Assembly: GCA_022453515.1 (NCBI GenBank)
Contig: JAJNNY010000022.1
Span: 514,345 to 578,344, forward strand
Length of the DNA stretch: 64,000 nucleotides
DNA from: Astrocystis sublimbata
Taxonomy: Eukaryota > Ascomycota > Sordariomycetes > Xylariales > Xylariaceae
Direction: 5' to 3'
Positions within the stretch are counted from its first letter, which is position 1, and each line of letters begins with the position of its first letter. The position numbers were made by a program, and so were the translations under genes. The notes beneath the pieces are model-generated. The model was given only the letters and a program-made list of their open reading frames with translations. It did not search any database and was not told the origin of the DNA. Positions 35,951-46,781 of this stretch are shown one piece after another.

Positions 35951-36428
35951 TGACGGGCTTGTCGGTGACCCCGACGCCGACCGTCTCCCATGTGCTGTAT
36001 GGCTCGTGACGGCGGTAGAGGTCTGTGACAAGTTTGCCTTCTTCGGTTTGGGCGGACCGCTTCAGAACTACCTGCAGAACAGTCGCGATGATCCTCTCCA
36101 TCCAGGTGTCATTGGTGAGCAGCCCTTGGGTGCCTACAGTACTTGAGATAATTACTGAAAGTTCGATGGATTCAAAGGCTTGGACCAGGCTGGCGCCACC
36201 GTCGTGAACCAGATCTACATGTTCTGGTGCTTCCTGACGCCTCTCCTCGGCTCCGTCATGGCCGACCAATACTGGTGTAAAGTCCGAACAATCACGAACG
36301 CGCCCGTAGTCTATATCTGTGGCTTGGTCATGGTGCCTTGTCTACGTTGTTGGTTGCCATGTTTTGGATCGGCCTTGGGACGGGTGGCATTCGCCCAGAT
36401 GTCAATGCTTTGTTCCGCAGTCACCTAA
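35951..36428 (+). pseudogene. Relic of a PTR2-family peptide transporter
   Basis: Proton-coupled oligopeptide transporters (POT/PTR2) are 12-helix membrane proteins of about 600 residues. Here only a middle N-terminal part remains. In one frame at about 35951-36111 I read DRLPCAVWLVTAVEVCDKF and AFFGLGGPLQNYLQN. A second frame from about 36162 has DQAGATVVNQIYMFWCFLTP followed by LLGSVMADQYW. After a further shift comes FWIGLGTGGIRPDVNALF, ending at a stop near 36428. These match the order of conserved PTR2 segments, but the frames do not join by any good intron and the rest of the gene is missing. It is a truncated, frameshifted relic between VARS and the hydrolase. Confidence 0.75.
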
Positions 36429-36858
36429 CTACCTAGTAATAACTGACTAAGCCGAGCCTAAGAAAAAGCGGCAAGTGCACTAAGCCTAGTTCGGTGCATA
36501 CTTGGCATTTGGTAAAACCTAGAACCGAGTGACTTCGACGAATCAAATTACATGCATGCCACGAACTTCGGGATGCTCTACTACTAGTACATGTAGACTT
36601 ACAGTCACACGCAGTCATAGGCTCACTCATAAAGTGAGACCTCAATCTTCATCTTACAATAGCTATAGGTATCATTTCAGTCCAGTCTCGTGAACCCATT
36701 TTCCAAACAACACCTTCTCATATTACTCATCGACTTTAACATAAAACCCACGCCACCCTATCACTTTACTACCTCTTACATCACACTCACCCTCCCTCAC
36801 TTACACCTCTCCTCGCCTCACCTCCCATAAAAGGAAAAAACAAAAAAGGAAGAGAAAC

Positions 36859-37701
36859 ATGCCCCCGACCCGCATCCCCCAACCCTCCGACTTCGCCCCC
36901 CTCAAGCCCTCCCTACACGTCTCCCTCACATACCCCTCCGTCCCCGAGACGACAACATGCATCCTGCTACTCTTCCACGGCCTCGGAGACTCCGAGGCCT
37001 CCTTCGCCACCTTTGCGAAAAACATGAATCTCCCGGGCGTGCTATCCATCTCCGTCCGGGGCACCTCGCCCCTACCGCCTTCGCTTCTCGGACTCCCCTT
37101 GTCCTCCCCCCCTTCCCATGATGACGATGATGACGAAAGCGGCCGTCCCACGACGCACTTCCACTGGGGCGACGACCTGACCCTCTCGCCCACGACCGGC
37201 GAGCTCGACGGCGACCCCGGCTTTTCCGGCGCCGAGACCCTCGTGCTCAGAAGGCTGGTGCGCGAGACGCTGATGGAAAGATGCGGCTGGGACACGCGAG
37301 ACATCCTCTTGTTCGGCTTCGGGCAGGGCGGGTCGTTGGCTCTGGGTCTGGCTTCGCGCGTGCGCTTGCCGCAGAGAGTAACCGCAACAGAAGAAGGCCA
37401 TCAGCAACAACACGACCCAGACGCCGGCACCCTCTTCAAAGGCGCCATCTCCATCGGCGGGGCCCTACCAACCAGCATGATCCCCACCCTCTCCGCGCGC
37501 CCCAAAGCCAAGACGCCTACGCTCCTCTGCTACGGGCGCAACAGCGAGGCGCTCGACGGCGACGCCATCCGGGTGCTGAGGACAGAGTTCCTGGACGTGC
37601 GCGAGGCTAAGTGGAGGAAGGGAGACGATGGCATGCCTCGGAACCGCGAGGAGATGTTGCCCGTCATGCAGTTTCTTGCTGAGAGGATGAGGGCTTGGTG
37701 A
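36859..37701 (+). CDS. Phospholipase/carboxylesterase-like alpha/beta hydrolase lacking the nucleophile Ser
   Basis: A single-exon ORF of 280 residues with the fold signature of acyl-protein thioesterases and carboxylesterases: CILLLFHGLGDSEASF (oxyanion-side motif HGLGD) at 34-49 and the nucleophile elbow at 153-158. The elbow reads GFGQGG, whereas active members have GFSQGG, so the catalytic serine (position 155) is glycine. No other GxSxG is seen. An acidic DDDDDE insert lies at about 88-93. The C-terminal part, FKGAISIGGALPTSM and TPTLLCYGRNSEALDGD, follows the family layout. Related fungal proteins may share this change, so it may be a conserved non-catalytic or altered enzyme rather than a broken gene. 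There are no introns. A pyrimidine-rich promoter precedes it. Confidence 0.8.
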   Translation: MPPTRIPQPSDFAPLKPSLHVSLTYPSVPETTTCILLLFHGLGDSEASFATFAKNMNLPGVLSISVRGTSPLPPSLLGLPLSSPPSHDDDDDESGRPTTHFHWGDDLTLSPTTGELDGDPGFSGAETLVLRRLVRETLMERCGWDTRDILLFGFGQGGSLALGLASRVRLPQRVTATEEGHQQQHDPDAGTLFKGAISIGGALPTSMIPTLSARPKAKTPTLLCYGRNSEALDGDAIRVLRTEFLDVREAKWRKGDDGMPRNREEMLPVMQFLAERMRAW

Positions 37702-38572
37702 AGAGGGGGGGCGGTTGGATGGATAAGTGAGGATGAGGATAAGGGGCTGGAGAAGCCTTTTGCTAAAAGAGCAAGATACGGGCAACTAACTCGGTGGCTA
37801 GACGCTAAGTAAGTAGATATGTACCGTGACGAGGAACCCCAGATGCCCGTCTGGATCTTGCAACTGCTGTTCAAAAGGCAATGCATTGTCTCCTGAGAGA
37901 AGAATTGGGGGCAAATCATGGTTATGGGACATCGTGGGATTGGCCTACGGTAGTGGCTGTTGGAATCAACGATGCACATTGCATGCCCGATTTCAATATA
38001 CCCAGCAAGCGCATCATCACTGGCTCCGCATCGTCAGGTTGTTTCTTTGCGCTGTGCTGCGCAATGATCAAACGTGCCCCTTCTCTTCTATCACGGCACA
38101 AACTCGCAAGAGATGTACCAGTGGAAAGCAGAACAAGGCGTTCAAGTCCCAAGTCAGTTGACACGACGTCAGGCCGACGTCATATCTGGTACTATCACGC
38201 CGCTACCACATGCAAATTACATCGGCGGCAGTTCAACATGGCAATGCATTAGATTGGATGAACATATCTTTTGGCTTTTGTAGTAATGAACGCCCACCTA
38301 TTCAAAGGTGTACCGGCGTGCCGCAATGGCAACCGCCTCTCTTCCCTAAGTATCCACGGCATTCCGTGCGGCCCTTTAGATAAGGGGACAACAATGCAAC
38401 CAACCATAGACTCTCGCTATGATACCCATCTTGTATCGAAACGAGTTCAAAAGATAAAAAGCAACAATCCTCACCCCAACGCCGACGCTATGTATGCTAT
38501 GCTAGTGACAATCGTCAAGTGTATCTACGCTGAAAGTGCAATCCTCCCATCATGGCCCAAACAAGATAGTCT
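37702..38572. other. Intergenic between convergent genes
   Basis: Contains an ORF at 37881-38252 (123 codons) with no recognisable domain. I see no supported gene; this is the 3' region of the hydrolase and of UBP1. Confidence 0.5.
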
Positions 38573-40759
38573 CTAGCTATTCGGCCAATTCTGTGGTATC
38601 GTCGCGTCGATCTCTTCGTTCTCCTTGAGCAAGGGGTAAAGACACGATGTCGCGTGATCGAGCGCCTGCTCGTGAGTGTTGAATGGGATAGCTCGATTCG
38701 GCCGCGGTAAGGGCCCAACTGGAGGTTCAACCGATTCGGTTCCTTGGGGCGCCTCAGTCTCGGAAGGGGCGATTTGAGATTCATCTTGCCCGTCAAGATT
38801 CGCGATTGCATCATGAGATTCGGACTTTCCATTCGGCATGTTCTCTGCAGGGCTGGTAGACTGCTGATCCCGATTCTCAGAGACGAGAACAGTGCTTGCA
38901 TCTACGCAATCGTAAAAGAGCATGAAGACGCCGCTCTGCGCCAGTACTGTCTCCTCATCGACCTCCCAAACAGTCTCGTCGCTCAACCGCCACCATTTCG
39001 AGTCTTCATCTATGACGTCTTGACCCTCTGATTCCGACTGGGTTTCCTGAGTTGGTTGGCTTTGATCGTCGCTTTGCGTCTCATCACTCTCGTTCGAACT
39101 GGCAGCAGGTGCGGCATTGTGTTGGCGAGGATGTTTTCGGTAGCAGACGTAGTGTCCGTTCTCGTGTCTACCTTGGTGCGTGATCACCGCACGTAACTCG
39201 TAGATTGGACCACTGATTTTGGAGGGGTGATGATCACCAGACACCATCGAGCTCCTGGGATCCGAGCTCCACTGTTCTATCACATCTTGAGCCGTATCGT
39301 ACGACCCTGCACTTCCGAGGCACCAAGGCGCTAGGTCGAGGGTACTGGGGAAGCGGACGGCTGCGAGGTTCTTGAACATCTGACCCGTATTCTCGTCGAA
39401 TACAGACCGGTTAATGTGAACAGCGAGACTTGCGGGCGGACGTCCAATCACCATTTGTTTTGTCTTGGTCGAAGTTAATCTGTGCTGTTTGAGAATCTTG
39501 CACTTATCCCGCAGAGTTTCTTCTTCGAAGTCGTCCTCCTCTAAGGCTTCTTCGATAGGCTGGAGCCTTGCGAGGGATTCTCGCGAAGCGTCTGCCGCCT
39601 GTCCTTCTTCCTTACTGCGGGCCAGAACCAGGTTCCAGAGTCGCTGAGCCTTGAGCAGTGTGCATTTTGCGCACTCGACACCTTGGATCGCTTCGAGGGC
39701 GGTGTAGGAGTCTAGCCGCTCAAATAGGTCATGAGCACCTTGGCCAACCCCAAGGCTAAGGGTGATACAGTTGAATGGTATCATGGACAGTCCTTCCGAA
39801 TGGCCACATTCAACACAGGCGACCCGTTGAGCGATCAGACCCTCGAGGGGGTTCTTTAGGGCCTTGGTCTCGGAGGCGGGCTTGCCATGAGTGGAGAGGG
39901 ATTGGTACCCGCTGTCGTCGCTGTGTTGGCTTTCGACGGTGTCGTCCCCGCTACCAAAAGTCTCGAGGCCTGGCGAGCGGGAATGTGCCGAGGCGACTTT
40001 GGTGATCTCTTTATCTATCTCATCTAATATTTTGGAGAAATACTCCTGAGCGTCTTGCTGTTGCCAAGTATCCAGCGACTTCAGTTTCTTGGGTGTCCAC
40101 AAAGTAACCCCGTTGTCTTGCGAGCCAGTCAGTTTCGACAGCAAATCTCGTAAGGTCGCAACCGAGCTAGCATTCCGGTCGTCTTGGATGGCTTCGATGT
40201 CATTGAAAGCGCTCTCTAGGTAGGCTGGCAACGGTTTCAAAGAAGAGAGGCTTTGGAGGATGCTGTTTTGGAAACAGGAGTTGTCGTAGTTGCCTAGGCC
40301 CGGCGGCTGATCTGTCACATGCCTGGACTTGATGGTGGGTAACGAAGTGAGACTCTTTCCAGCGTGCGCCACGGCATTCATTATTCCCGTAGAACTGTCC
40401 ATGCTCAGAATTCGACGGAGAAGGTCGCTTTTGGCGTCATAGGAAGTCAATTGAGCAGCTTTCGCAGTGTCGGGAACGGGGACGAGAGGCGGATGGAGCC
40501 AGTGATGGAGGGCATAGAGGAACCTCGCAGGTGTCACGGTGACTACGAGGTCCCAGACAAGTTGGCCAGGGTGTCTCACATGGACGGGAAGGCCCTCGGA
40601 GTGCAGAGACTGGTAGAAAAGCGTCAACAGGAGGATGGCAAGGGGAACAAGTATGCTCGGCTGCTGCAAACGATCCCACAGGGAGCTGGGATCGACAAAG
40701 GGCGGGTGGACGGCGAAGTCGTCGCGATCGAGGTGTCTTTCGGGGCGGTGGCCTTGCAT
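38573..40759 (-). CDS. UBP1: Membrane-anchored ubiquitin-specific protease, UBP1-like
   Basis: A deubiquitinase of the USP (C19) family. The single ORF from 40759 gives 728 residues; the reading frame also stays open upstream to an ATG at 40930, but MQGHRPERHLDRDD looks like the natural start. One hydrophobic segment at about 34-50 (QPSILVPLAILLLTLFY) should anchor it in an organelle or ER membrane, as in yeast Ubp1 and animal USP30. The Cys box is GLGNYDNSCFQNSILQ with catalytic Cys162. Two CxxC pairs (CVECGH, CAKC) form the expected zinc site. The His box reads HQGRHENGHYVCYRK, and the later WWRLSDETVW completes the fold. The linker and C-terminus are acidic and disordered. Divergent from ALB1, 922 bp apart. 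Confidence 0.9.
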   Translation of the reverse strand: MQGHRPERHLDRDDFAVHPPFVDPSSLWDRLQQPSILVPLAILLLTLFYQSLHSEGLPVHVRHPGQLVWDLVVTVTPARFLYALHHWLHPPLVPVPDTAKAAQLTSYDAKSDLLRRILSMDSSTGIMNAVAHAGKSLTSLPTIKSRHVTDQPPGLGNYDNSCFQNSILQSLSSLKPLPAYLESAFNDIEAIQDDRNASSVATLRDLLSKLTGSQDNGVTLWTPKKLKSLDTWQQQDAQEYFSKILDEIDKEITKVASAHSRSPGLETFGSGDDTVESQHSDDSGYQSLSTHGKPASETKALKNPLEGLIAQRVACVECGHSEGLSMIPFNCITLSLGVGQGAHDLFERLDSYTALEAIQGVECAKCTLLKAQRLWNLVLARSKEEGQAADASRESLARLQPIEEALEEDDFEEETLRDKCKILKQHRLTSTKTKQMVIGRPPASLAVHINRSVFDENTGQMFKNLAAVRFPSTLDLAPWCLGSAGSYDTAQDVIEQWSSDPRSSMVSGDHHPSKISGPIYELRAVITHQGRHENGHYVCYRKHPRQHNAAPAASSNESDETQSDDQSQPTQETQSESEGQDVIDEDSKWWRLSDETVWEVDEETVLAQSGVFMLFYDCVDASTVLVSENRDQQSTSPAENMPNGKSESHDAIANLDGQDESQIAPSETEAPQGTESVEPPVGPLPRPNRAIPFNTHEQALDHATSCLYPLLKENEEIDATIPQNWPNS

Positions 40760-41681
40760 CCTGTGTGGCGGTGGTTTGATGATTCCACGAACGGGGCGCG
40801 GCGAAGGTGGGCGAACGGAGGCAAAAGCAAAGGCCAAACTCGGCCCCAGAACGGAAGCTCGCAGAAACCGCGATCTGGTGCAGCAGACAACGACAACAGA
40901 CAGCAGACAGCAGACAAATGCGACAAACACTGACGTCTAGAGTGAATTCGTAATGGCCGGTCTATGCGCGATAGGAGGGATGAGGCGTGGCGGTTCTGGG
41001 GCGGGGAGCGACGGCCATGGCAGCACCAGAGGAAGGGCTATTCGAGGGTGCGACTGGTGAGGCGAGCATCACATGGCGTGGTGTGGTGGTCCGGGTCGGT
41101 TGTATGGGAAAGTTGATGGGGTTGAGTTTTTGGTGGTATTGTGGAAGGTGTAAATTAGAAGTTCCTAGTCCCGGTCTGATCCAGCCGGCCAGGGTTGTCT
41201 TTCACTTTAATACCGTGTGAGCTCGGCTCTTCATGCGGTGTCTGTGATGGCTGCAGCCAATAGGAGACAGAGCCATTGTCAGATCTCGAATGCACGCCCC
41301 ACTATGAGCCCACCAGCTGAATCTAGGCAGTGCAGCGCATTACGTGCCTACTGTACCTGCCTACCAGGTTCTACCTAGGTACCTGCAAATAGGTACCGTG
41401 GCACCCCAAGCGGGATGCTGACTAGCTCCGATAGGCTGCCCTCGCCGCCACTAAGTGTGGGGTGCCGCTCAAGGTACCAGGTACCGTATTATCGAAGGTA
41501 TTATCGACAACCCAAGAATTCTTATCGATCACAGCAACTTTGAAGTTTGGCGGGGCAGAACAATTCATTTGGGCCCATCAACACCTCATCCTTCTTCCAA
41601 ACCAAGAGTCATACCGCAACTCTCCCATTGTCGCCAGAAACACTTGCCCGTGCAAGCGATCGGCGCAAAACTCACAGAACA
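40760..41681. other. Divergent promoter region UBP1/ALB1
   Basis: No gene seen. Holds TAGGTACCTGC-type motif clusters at about 41370-41400. Confidence 0.5.
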
Positions 41682-42313
41682 ATGGCCAAACCCACAATAG
41701 CGAAGAAGAAGAAAGGTTGGTGGGAATTCCCCCAACTCTCGGCCTCAAGAAACTGACCATAGCGCCCTCCCAACATCCAGGCCCCTCGATCCGTTCCCGC
41801 GCCGCGCGCCGAGCCACCTCCCCGGGCATCGACACCGATAAGTCGCTCAAGAACGTGCAGCCCCCGCCCGAGTCCGTCGACCACCGGCCCTCGATACTCG
41901 CCTTGCATGTCGGCGCCGGCGTGACCAAGAAGCAGAAGAAGGGCCGGGCTCTGAGCAGCCGGGCGCGCAAGCGGCAGGAGAAGGCCCAGGACCGCGCCGC
42001 CGCCATCATGGAGCGCACCGAGACCAAGATCGCCAAGAGCAAGGACTCCTCGCGTGCCATCCAGGGCCGCAGCGAGGCCTGGGACAAGATCAACCAGAGC
42101 ATCCCCTCCGACCTCGCCGCGCAGGCCGCCGGTCCGGGCAGGGCGAAGGGCACGACGTACCGCCCTGGTGAAGACAACGGCTCGGATGATTCCGAGTTCG
42201 ACGACGAAATGGGCGATGCGGGGGCAGTGCGTGGTGCCAATATCGAGATGGCGACACCTGCTGCTGCTTCAGAGATGACGGTGGACCAAGACGAGCATGA
42301 TGGCATTTTATAG
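41682..42313 (+). CDS. ALB1: Alb1, pre-60S ribosome shuttling factor
   Basis: Alb1 partners Arx1 on late pre-60S particles and shuttles between nucleus and cytoplasm during ribosome assembly. Two exons, 41682-41715 and 41781-42313, give 188 residues. The first exon encodes MAKPTIAKKKK. The second continues GPSIRSRAARRATSPGIDTD then KSLKNVQPP, the family's most conserved stretch. A basic central region (KKQKKGRALSSRARKRQEKA) is followed by a helical part and an acidic C-terminus (DDSEFDDEMGD). The 65-nt intron has donor GTTGGT, slightly off consensus, and acceptor CAG. The length fits other fungal Alb1 proteins. Confidence 0.87.
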
Positions 42314-42974
42314 AGGCTGTGGGTCGTGGCCTTGGCTGCGCTTGTTGATGGGATTAAACATTGGCGTTCCGGTGGCGTTTACTTCAAGATACCTGAACAC
42401 TCGTCGGTCGATTCTTATATGCTTCGTCTTCAGTCTACTCCAAATCGCAATTTTGATTTTGGCTGACTGCGTTGGGCTTTGCGCACTTTTACTACGAATC
42501 CTAGGTTGTGAGCGGTGGCAAGTGCTTGAGTCGTTGGGATTCCGTTACTGTGGCCAGCCCCGACTTTTAACTGCCAAAGGATCAAATTCAAACTATCTAG
42601 GCAACTTCAGTCGTATACAGAGCCAATTTGGTAGTCAGTAATGCCTAGTGGCAGTGCATAACGAGAGGCGTGCTACAGTATCGTGCTAGAAGAGCAGAGC
42701 GGTTTGCCCCTGGTTCTGCCTGCCTGAAATCTGAATCTGAAACTATGATATATATAGACGTAGTAAAATATGATGAGTTGATGATGAGATGCGACAATGA
42801 GCCTTGAGTATAATGAAGGCGGGGGGATATATTGCCAACCTTCTAGTACTATTCACCCTGGACTGCCATTCTCACTTTGACTCTCATCCCATCCATAGGC
42901 TTGGATGTAACTTGTCGAGTCTAGATCCGTTATTATTGATTAGCAACATGTAATGATCCAATCAAGGCTGATAT

Positions 42975-43785
42975 TTATGATGAGATGAAGGGACTTACGT
43001 TGTATAGGGGCGATTTAAGTTGAAAGTCGGCCTTGCCGTCTTTTATGAGGTGGCCATTCTCGTCAGGATCAATCTCACCTAGACCGACTTTGATAAAGTC
43101 ATACCGGCGAGCCGCATACGCGATCGTAACACGTGCCTCGAAAGTCGCAAATTCTTGGCCAATGCAATTCCGTGGGCCGCGCTCAAACGGCCTCCAGGCA
43201 CTGGCTGGTAGTCTGCGGGTTGTTGAACCCGTTTCCGGCAAGCCAACCTCCTCGTTCAACCAGCGCTCGGGCACAAAGCGATTTGCTAAATCTCTATAAA
43301 CGGATGGGTCACGCTATATGATAGACTCGCAGTTATAGATGATAGTTCCGTCTAGGCAATGCTCTTAACCTTCTGGTGTGCGTACGGAGAATCCCGTCCC
43401 GTGCTCTGGCATACGAGCCGTAGCAGCGGGCGGATGCAGCCGCAAGGCCTCTCTGATGACTGCAGATATATACGTCATTTTCTACACGAGTGCTAGGCCG
43501 TCGGATGATCACAGTCGAGTCCGCACAGCTTCAGCGCTACTATCAGTGCCCAGCAAGGCGTCAAGTTCGGCGCATACAATGGCTAACGCGGATAGGTTAA
43601 GAGAGAGCTCATAAAATACCCAAGCGAGGGTAACGCTTGTGGCGTCGTGGCCTGCCAACAAGAAGGTCTTGAGTTGATCAGACGTCACGTCGAGCAGCTC
43701 CGGTGCAAGACTTTCGGTATCGCCCAGGCTCAACGCGAGGATACTGCGAGATTGACCGCTGGTAGCAGGTAAATTTTTGTTCCGG
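42975..43785 (-). pseudogene. Cytochrome P450 pseudogene, 3' half only
   Basis: All core P450 motifs lie in order in one minus-strand frame: I-helix LLAGHDATSVTLAWVFYELS (about 43670-43610), K-helix AVIREALRLHPPA (E-A-L-R, about 43460-43425), PERW (about 43270), and the heme loop FERGPRNCIGQEFA with the Cys ligand. Four stops interrupt this frame: TGA 43511-43509, TAG 43484-43482, TAA 43367-43365 and TAG 43316-43314. All could arise from single C-to-T changes (CGA, CAG, CAA, CAG), as RIP would cause. The N-terminal half is missing. No intron removes all four stops. It cannot make a working enzyme. Confidence 0.88.
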
Positions 43786-45057
43786 CTTCAACATTGTGCC
43801 AATATATGAAGCAGGGACTGGCGACGATTGCCTCCAATAAGTTGAGAAGTCGTGACGTTGTCAGGTTGAGTGATGACAAGTGTTGGTGCTTGAAAAAGAA
43901 AGGCCAAGGTTCAAGTGAATAAGCTTCATCAGCCTACTCTTTTTGTCTATTTCAACTTTCCACTCCTCCCACTCATCCAATCCCTTTATTCTATAGTCAC
44001 ACCGAAATCAATACTGCCGCTCCTGAATTCTACAGATCGGATTTACAAAGATAATAGCTCATCAACTTTGCTTCGCTGTAAAATACCCTCCCGTTTTACT
44101 TACTAGCTTTATGAATTGTTCGTGTTATAGAGTAAAGTCCTTTTATAAGCACGAGAAACAAGTCATGGTTATTTGAGGGCACTTTATACTCCTGCAAGAC
44201 CTGTACGCAAACCTTGTATAAGCTGATTTGCGCTCTTACCAAAGTTTCGCAACTAAGCGGATTTCAATTCAAGTTCTACGTCCCAGCAGTGAACTACCAA
44301 GATCATAGGGTTAACTGTGGTCAATCCACACTCAAGGTTTCAGGAAAGCCGTGCCATGCCGAGATAAATTGTAAGAATACTACGAATGCGTGGGCGCTTG
44401 AGAGTTGGTTCCTTTCCAAATATCCAAGTAGTTCACAACCGCGAGACATCGATCGCTTATATTATCTACCTAGGTACGTGCTTTCACCTACCCGATGCCA
44501 GTCTCGAGGATGGCAGTGGAATCAACTCATGATCAGGTCGTTCGGTAACATGATACGTTTTGCTTTGTATGTCTCGAGCATGTGTGATCGGTAAAGGCAA
44601 AACTCTCGTCTTTCTCAGATTGCAGTCGCTAGGGCGGTGGCTTGATAAGAGGAATGAACACGTCTTTCCCTCTTGTAAGTTGCACTGGAAGAGAATGGGA
44701 GAGGACTCCCTAGCTCGGCTAGGTTAATACCTACCTAGCCCCCCTGTGCCTACCCAAGCCCCAAGCACCTCGAATTTGGTGGGGCTGCGCACATGCAAGC
44801 GTCCAAAGCGGGATCTGGGGCAGGGGTTCCAATTACAGACCTGAGCTGCAGCTACCTAACCTAACCTCCCCTGTACACCTCTGATCCATAAGGTACCCTC
44901 CAGTCCAGCCAAGCTCTTGAAGGTTTACTGGCTTGCCATCACCATCATCACCATCGCCATCACCATCACCACCACCACCTTCTCAACCCATACCTACCAA
45001 GCACCCAATCACCAATTCATCCCACACCCAGCGAGAAAAAACAACCACACACCCACC
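43786..45057. other. Intergenic
   Basis: No supported gene. A 126-codon ORF at 44214-44594 has no recognisable domain. Near 44935-44975 is a (CATCAC)n tract in the MFAP1 leader. Confidence 0.5.
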
Positions 45058-46554
45058 ATGCCGCCCAAGCGCATGACCGCGAACCCCATCCGGCCCGCGC
45101 GCCACCGCGCCGGCAAAGCCACGGGCGCATCATCCGACTCCGACTCCGACGCCGACTCGGACGCAGCCAGCGACGTCGAAGAAGCCTCCACCACCACGAC
45201 GAAACACAACAAAAGACCAGAGCACCACAAAATCGCGCCCCCGCCCAAAGTCCCCAGCGCCGGCCGCATCGTGAGCAACCTCAGCAAAGTCGACCTCAAC
45301 GCGCAGCGGCGGTCGGGCCAAGAGGCCGAGGAGCGGCGGCAGGCTGCCGAAAAAGAAAAAGCCGCGCGGCTGGCGGCCGAGGAAGGGTTCGTCACGGAGG
45401 AGAGTGAAGAAGGCGAAGATGACGGGAGTGACGACGACGACGACGAGAGTAGTGAGGAGGAGGAGGAGAGCAGCGAGGAAGAGGCCCCGAGGCGGCTGAT
45501 GCTGAAGCCGAAGTTCATACCCAAGAACCAACGGAACGCGCACAACAAGGAAGCGGCGGCGGCAGCCGCGAGTGAGGAGGAGGCGGCGCGCGCCGCGGCG
45601 GAGGAGGAGGCGCGCAAGCAGCAGGCCATGGACGAGCTGGTCGAGGAGCAGCTGCGGAAGGACGCGGCCGCCAAAGCCGCGGGGAAGAAGCACTGGGACG
45701 ACCTCGTGGACGAGGACGAGGACGTCGACACGGAGGACGACAAGGACCCGGAGGCGGAGCACGCGGCGTGGAAGCTGCGGGAGCTGAGGCGCATCAAGCG
45801 CGAGCGCGAGGCCATCGAGGCACGCGAGAAGGAGCGCGACGAGGTCGAGCGCCGCCGCAACCTGACCGAGGAGGAGCGCAGGGCCGAGGACGAGGCCTTC
45901 ATCGCCAACCAGAAGGACGAGAAGGACGCCAAGGGCAAGATGGCCTACATGCAGAAGTACTTCCACAAGGGCGCCTTCTTCCAGGACGACGAGGCGGCGG
46001 CGGACCTGGCCAGGCGCGACATCATGGGCGCGCGCTTCGCCGACGACGTCAAGAACCGCGAGCTGCTGCCCAAGGCGCTGCAGATGCGCGACATGACGAA
46101 GCTCGGCAGGAAGGGCGCGTCCAAGTACCGGGACCTCAAGTCGGAAGACACGGGCCGCTGGGGCGACTTCCGCGACACGAGGCCGGGCAGGGATTTCGAT
46201 CGCGGCGATGGCGACGAGAGGTTCAAGTCGGATAGGTTCCAGGAGAGGTCGGGGCCTGGAGGCGCCAATGCGGTGCCGCTTGGGGACCGCAAGGGGGTGC
46301 CGGAGGGGCAGAGAAATAGTGACCGGAGAGGCGATGGGGAACGGCACCGGGGACGGGAGAGGGATGATGAGCGGAACTCTTACCGGCCGCGTGACGGCGA
46401 TGATGCGAGGGATCGGCGGAGGAAGTACTCGAGGTCGAGATCGCCGGGAAGACAGGATAGGGATCACGACAGCGGCCGGAGGAAACGGGATTCTTCACGA
46501 GACGCTGGTCGCTACGAAGGGGATAAGAGACGGAGGATAGAAAGTGGCAGGTGA
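45058..46554 (+). CDS. Microfibrillar-associated protein 1 (MFAP1)-like spliceosome protein
   Basis: MFAP1 proteins are nuclear components of the spliceosomal B complex, despite the name. A single exon of 498 residues starts MPPKRMTANPIRPARHRAGK; an in-frame ATG 141 nt upstream would add a Thr-rich leader-like stretch and is rejected. Features in order: basic head, acidic Ser/Asp/Glu runs (about 120-145), LMLKPKFIPKNQR, Ala/Glu-rich helices, DDLVDEDEDVDTEDD, a charged coiled coil (about 240-290), then the conserved core KMAYMQKYFHKGAFFQDD. The end is the most diagnostic: MTKLGRKGASKYRDLKSEDT then GRWGDF. An Arg/Asp/Ser-rich tail of about 100 residues follows, like splicing factors. Antisense ORFs are GC-bias shadows. 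Confidence 0.9.
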   Translation: MPPKRMTANPIRPARHRAGKATGASSDSDSDADSDAASDVEEASTTTTKHNKRPEHHKIAPPPKVPSAGRIVSNLSKVDLNAQRRSGQEAEERRQAAEKEKAARLAAEEGFVTEESEEGEDDGSDDDDDESSEEEEESSEEEAPRRLMLKPKFIPKNQRNAHNKEAAAAAASEEEAARAAAEEEARKQQAMDELVEEQLRKDAAAKAAGKKHWDDLVDEDEDVDTEDDKDPEAEHAAWKLRELRRIKREREAIEAREKERDEVERRRNLTEEERRAEDEAFIANQKDEKDAKGKMAYMQKYFHKGAFFQDDEAAADLARRDIMGARFADDVKNRELLPKALQMRDMTKLGRKGASKYRDLKSEDTGRWGDFRDTRPGRDFDRGDGDERFKSDRFQERSGPGGANAVPLGDRKGVPEGQRNSDRRGDGERHRGRERDDERNSYRPRDGDDARDRRRKYSRSRSPGRQDRDHDSGRRKRDSSRDAGRYEGDKRRRIESGR

Positions 46555-46781
46555 CGGATTGTAGAAGAGCCCTGAACAGTCAGTCATCTGCCATGTAATT
46601 AATATACGGGGTTGTTACAAGAAAATACCAGAATCTCATAACACACTATCAAAGCTTTGGGTCCATGGATTGATTGATCATTCGTGTCCCCTGTATATTT
46701 TTAATATATTCTTGCTCATTTTGTCCGCGACTCGCCATGCTACTGAGACTAGTACGACGGAATAGCCAACTACCTAACTGT

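Noticed and set aside
45009..46467. Long minus-strand ORFs opposite MFAP1 (Ser-rich and Arg/Leu-rich)
   Set aside because: Antisense readings of Glu/Ala/Arg codons. No domain, and MFAP1 is conserved on the plus strand.
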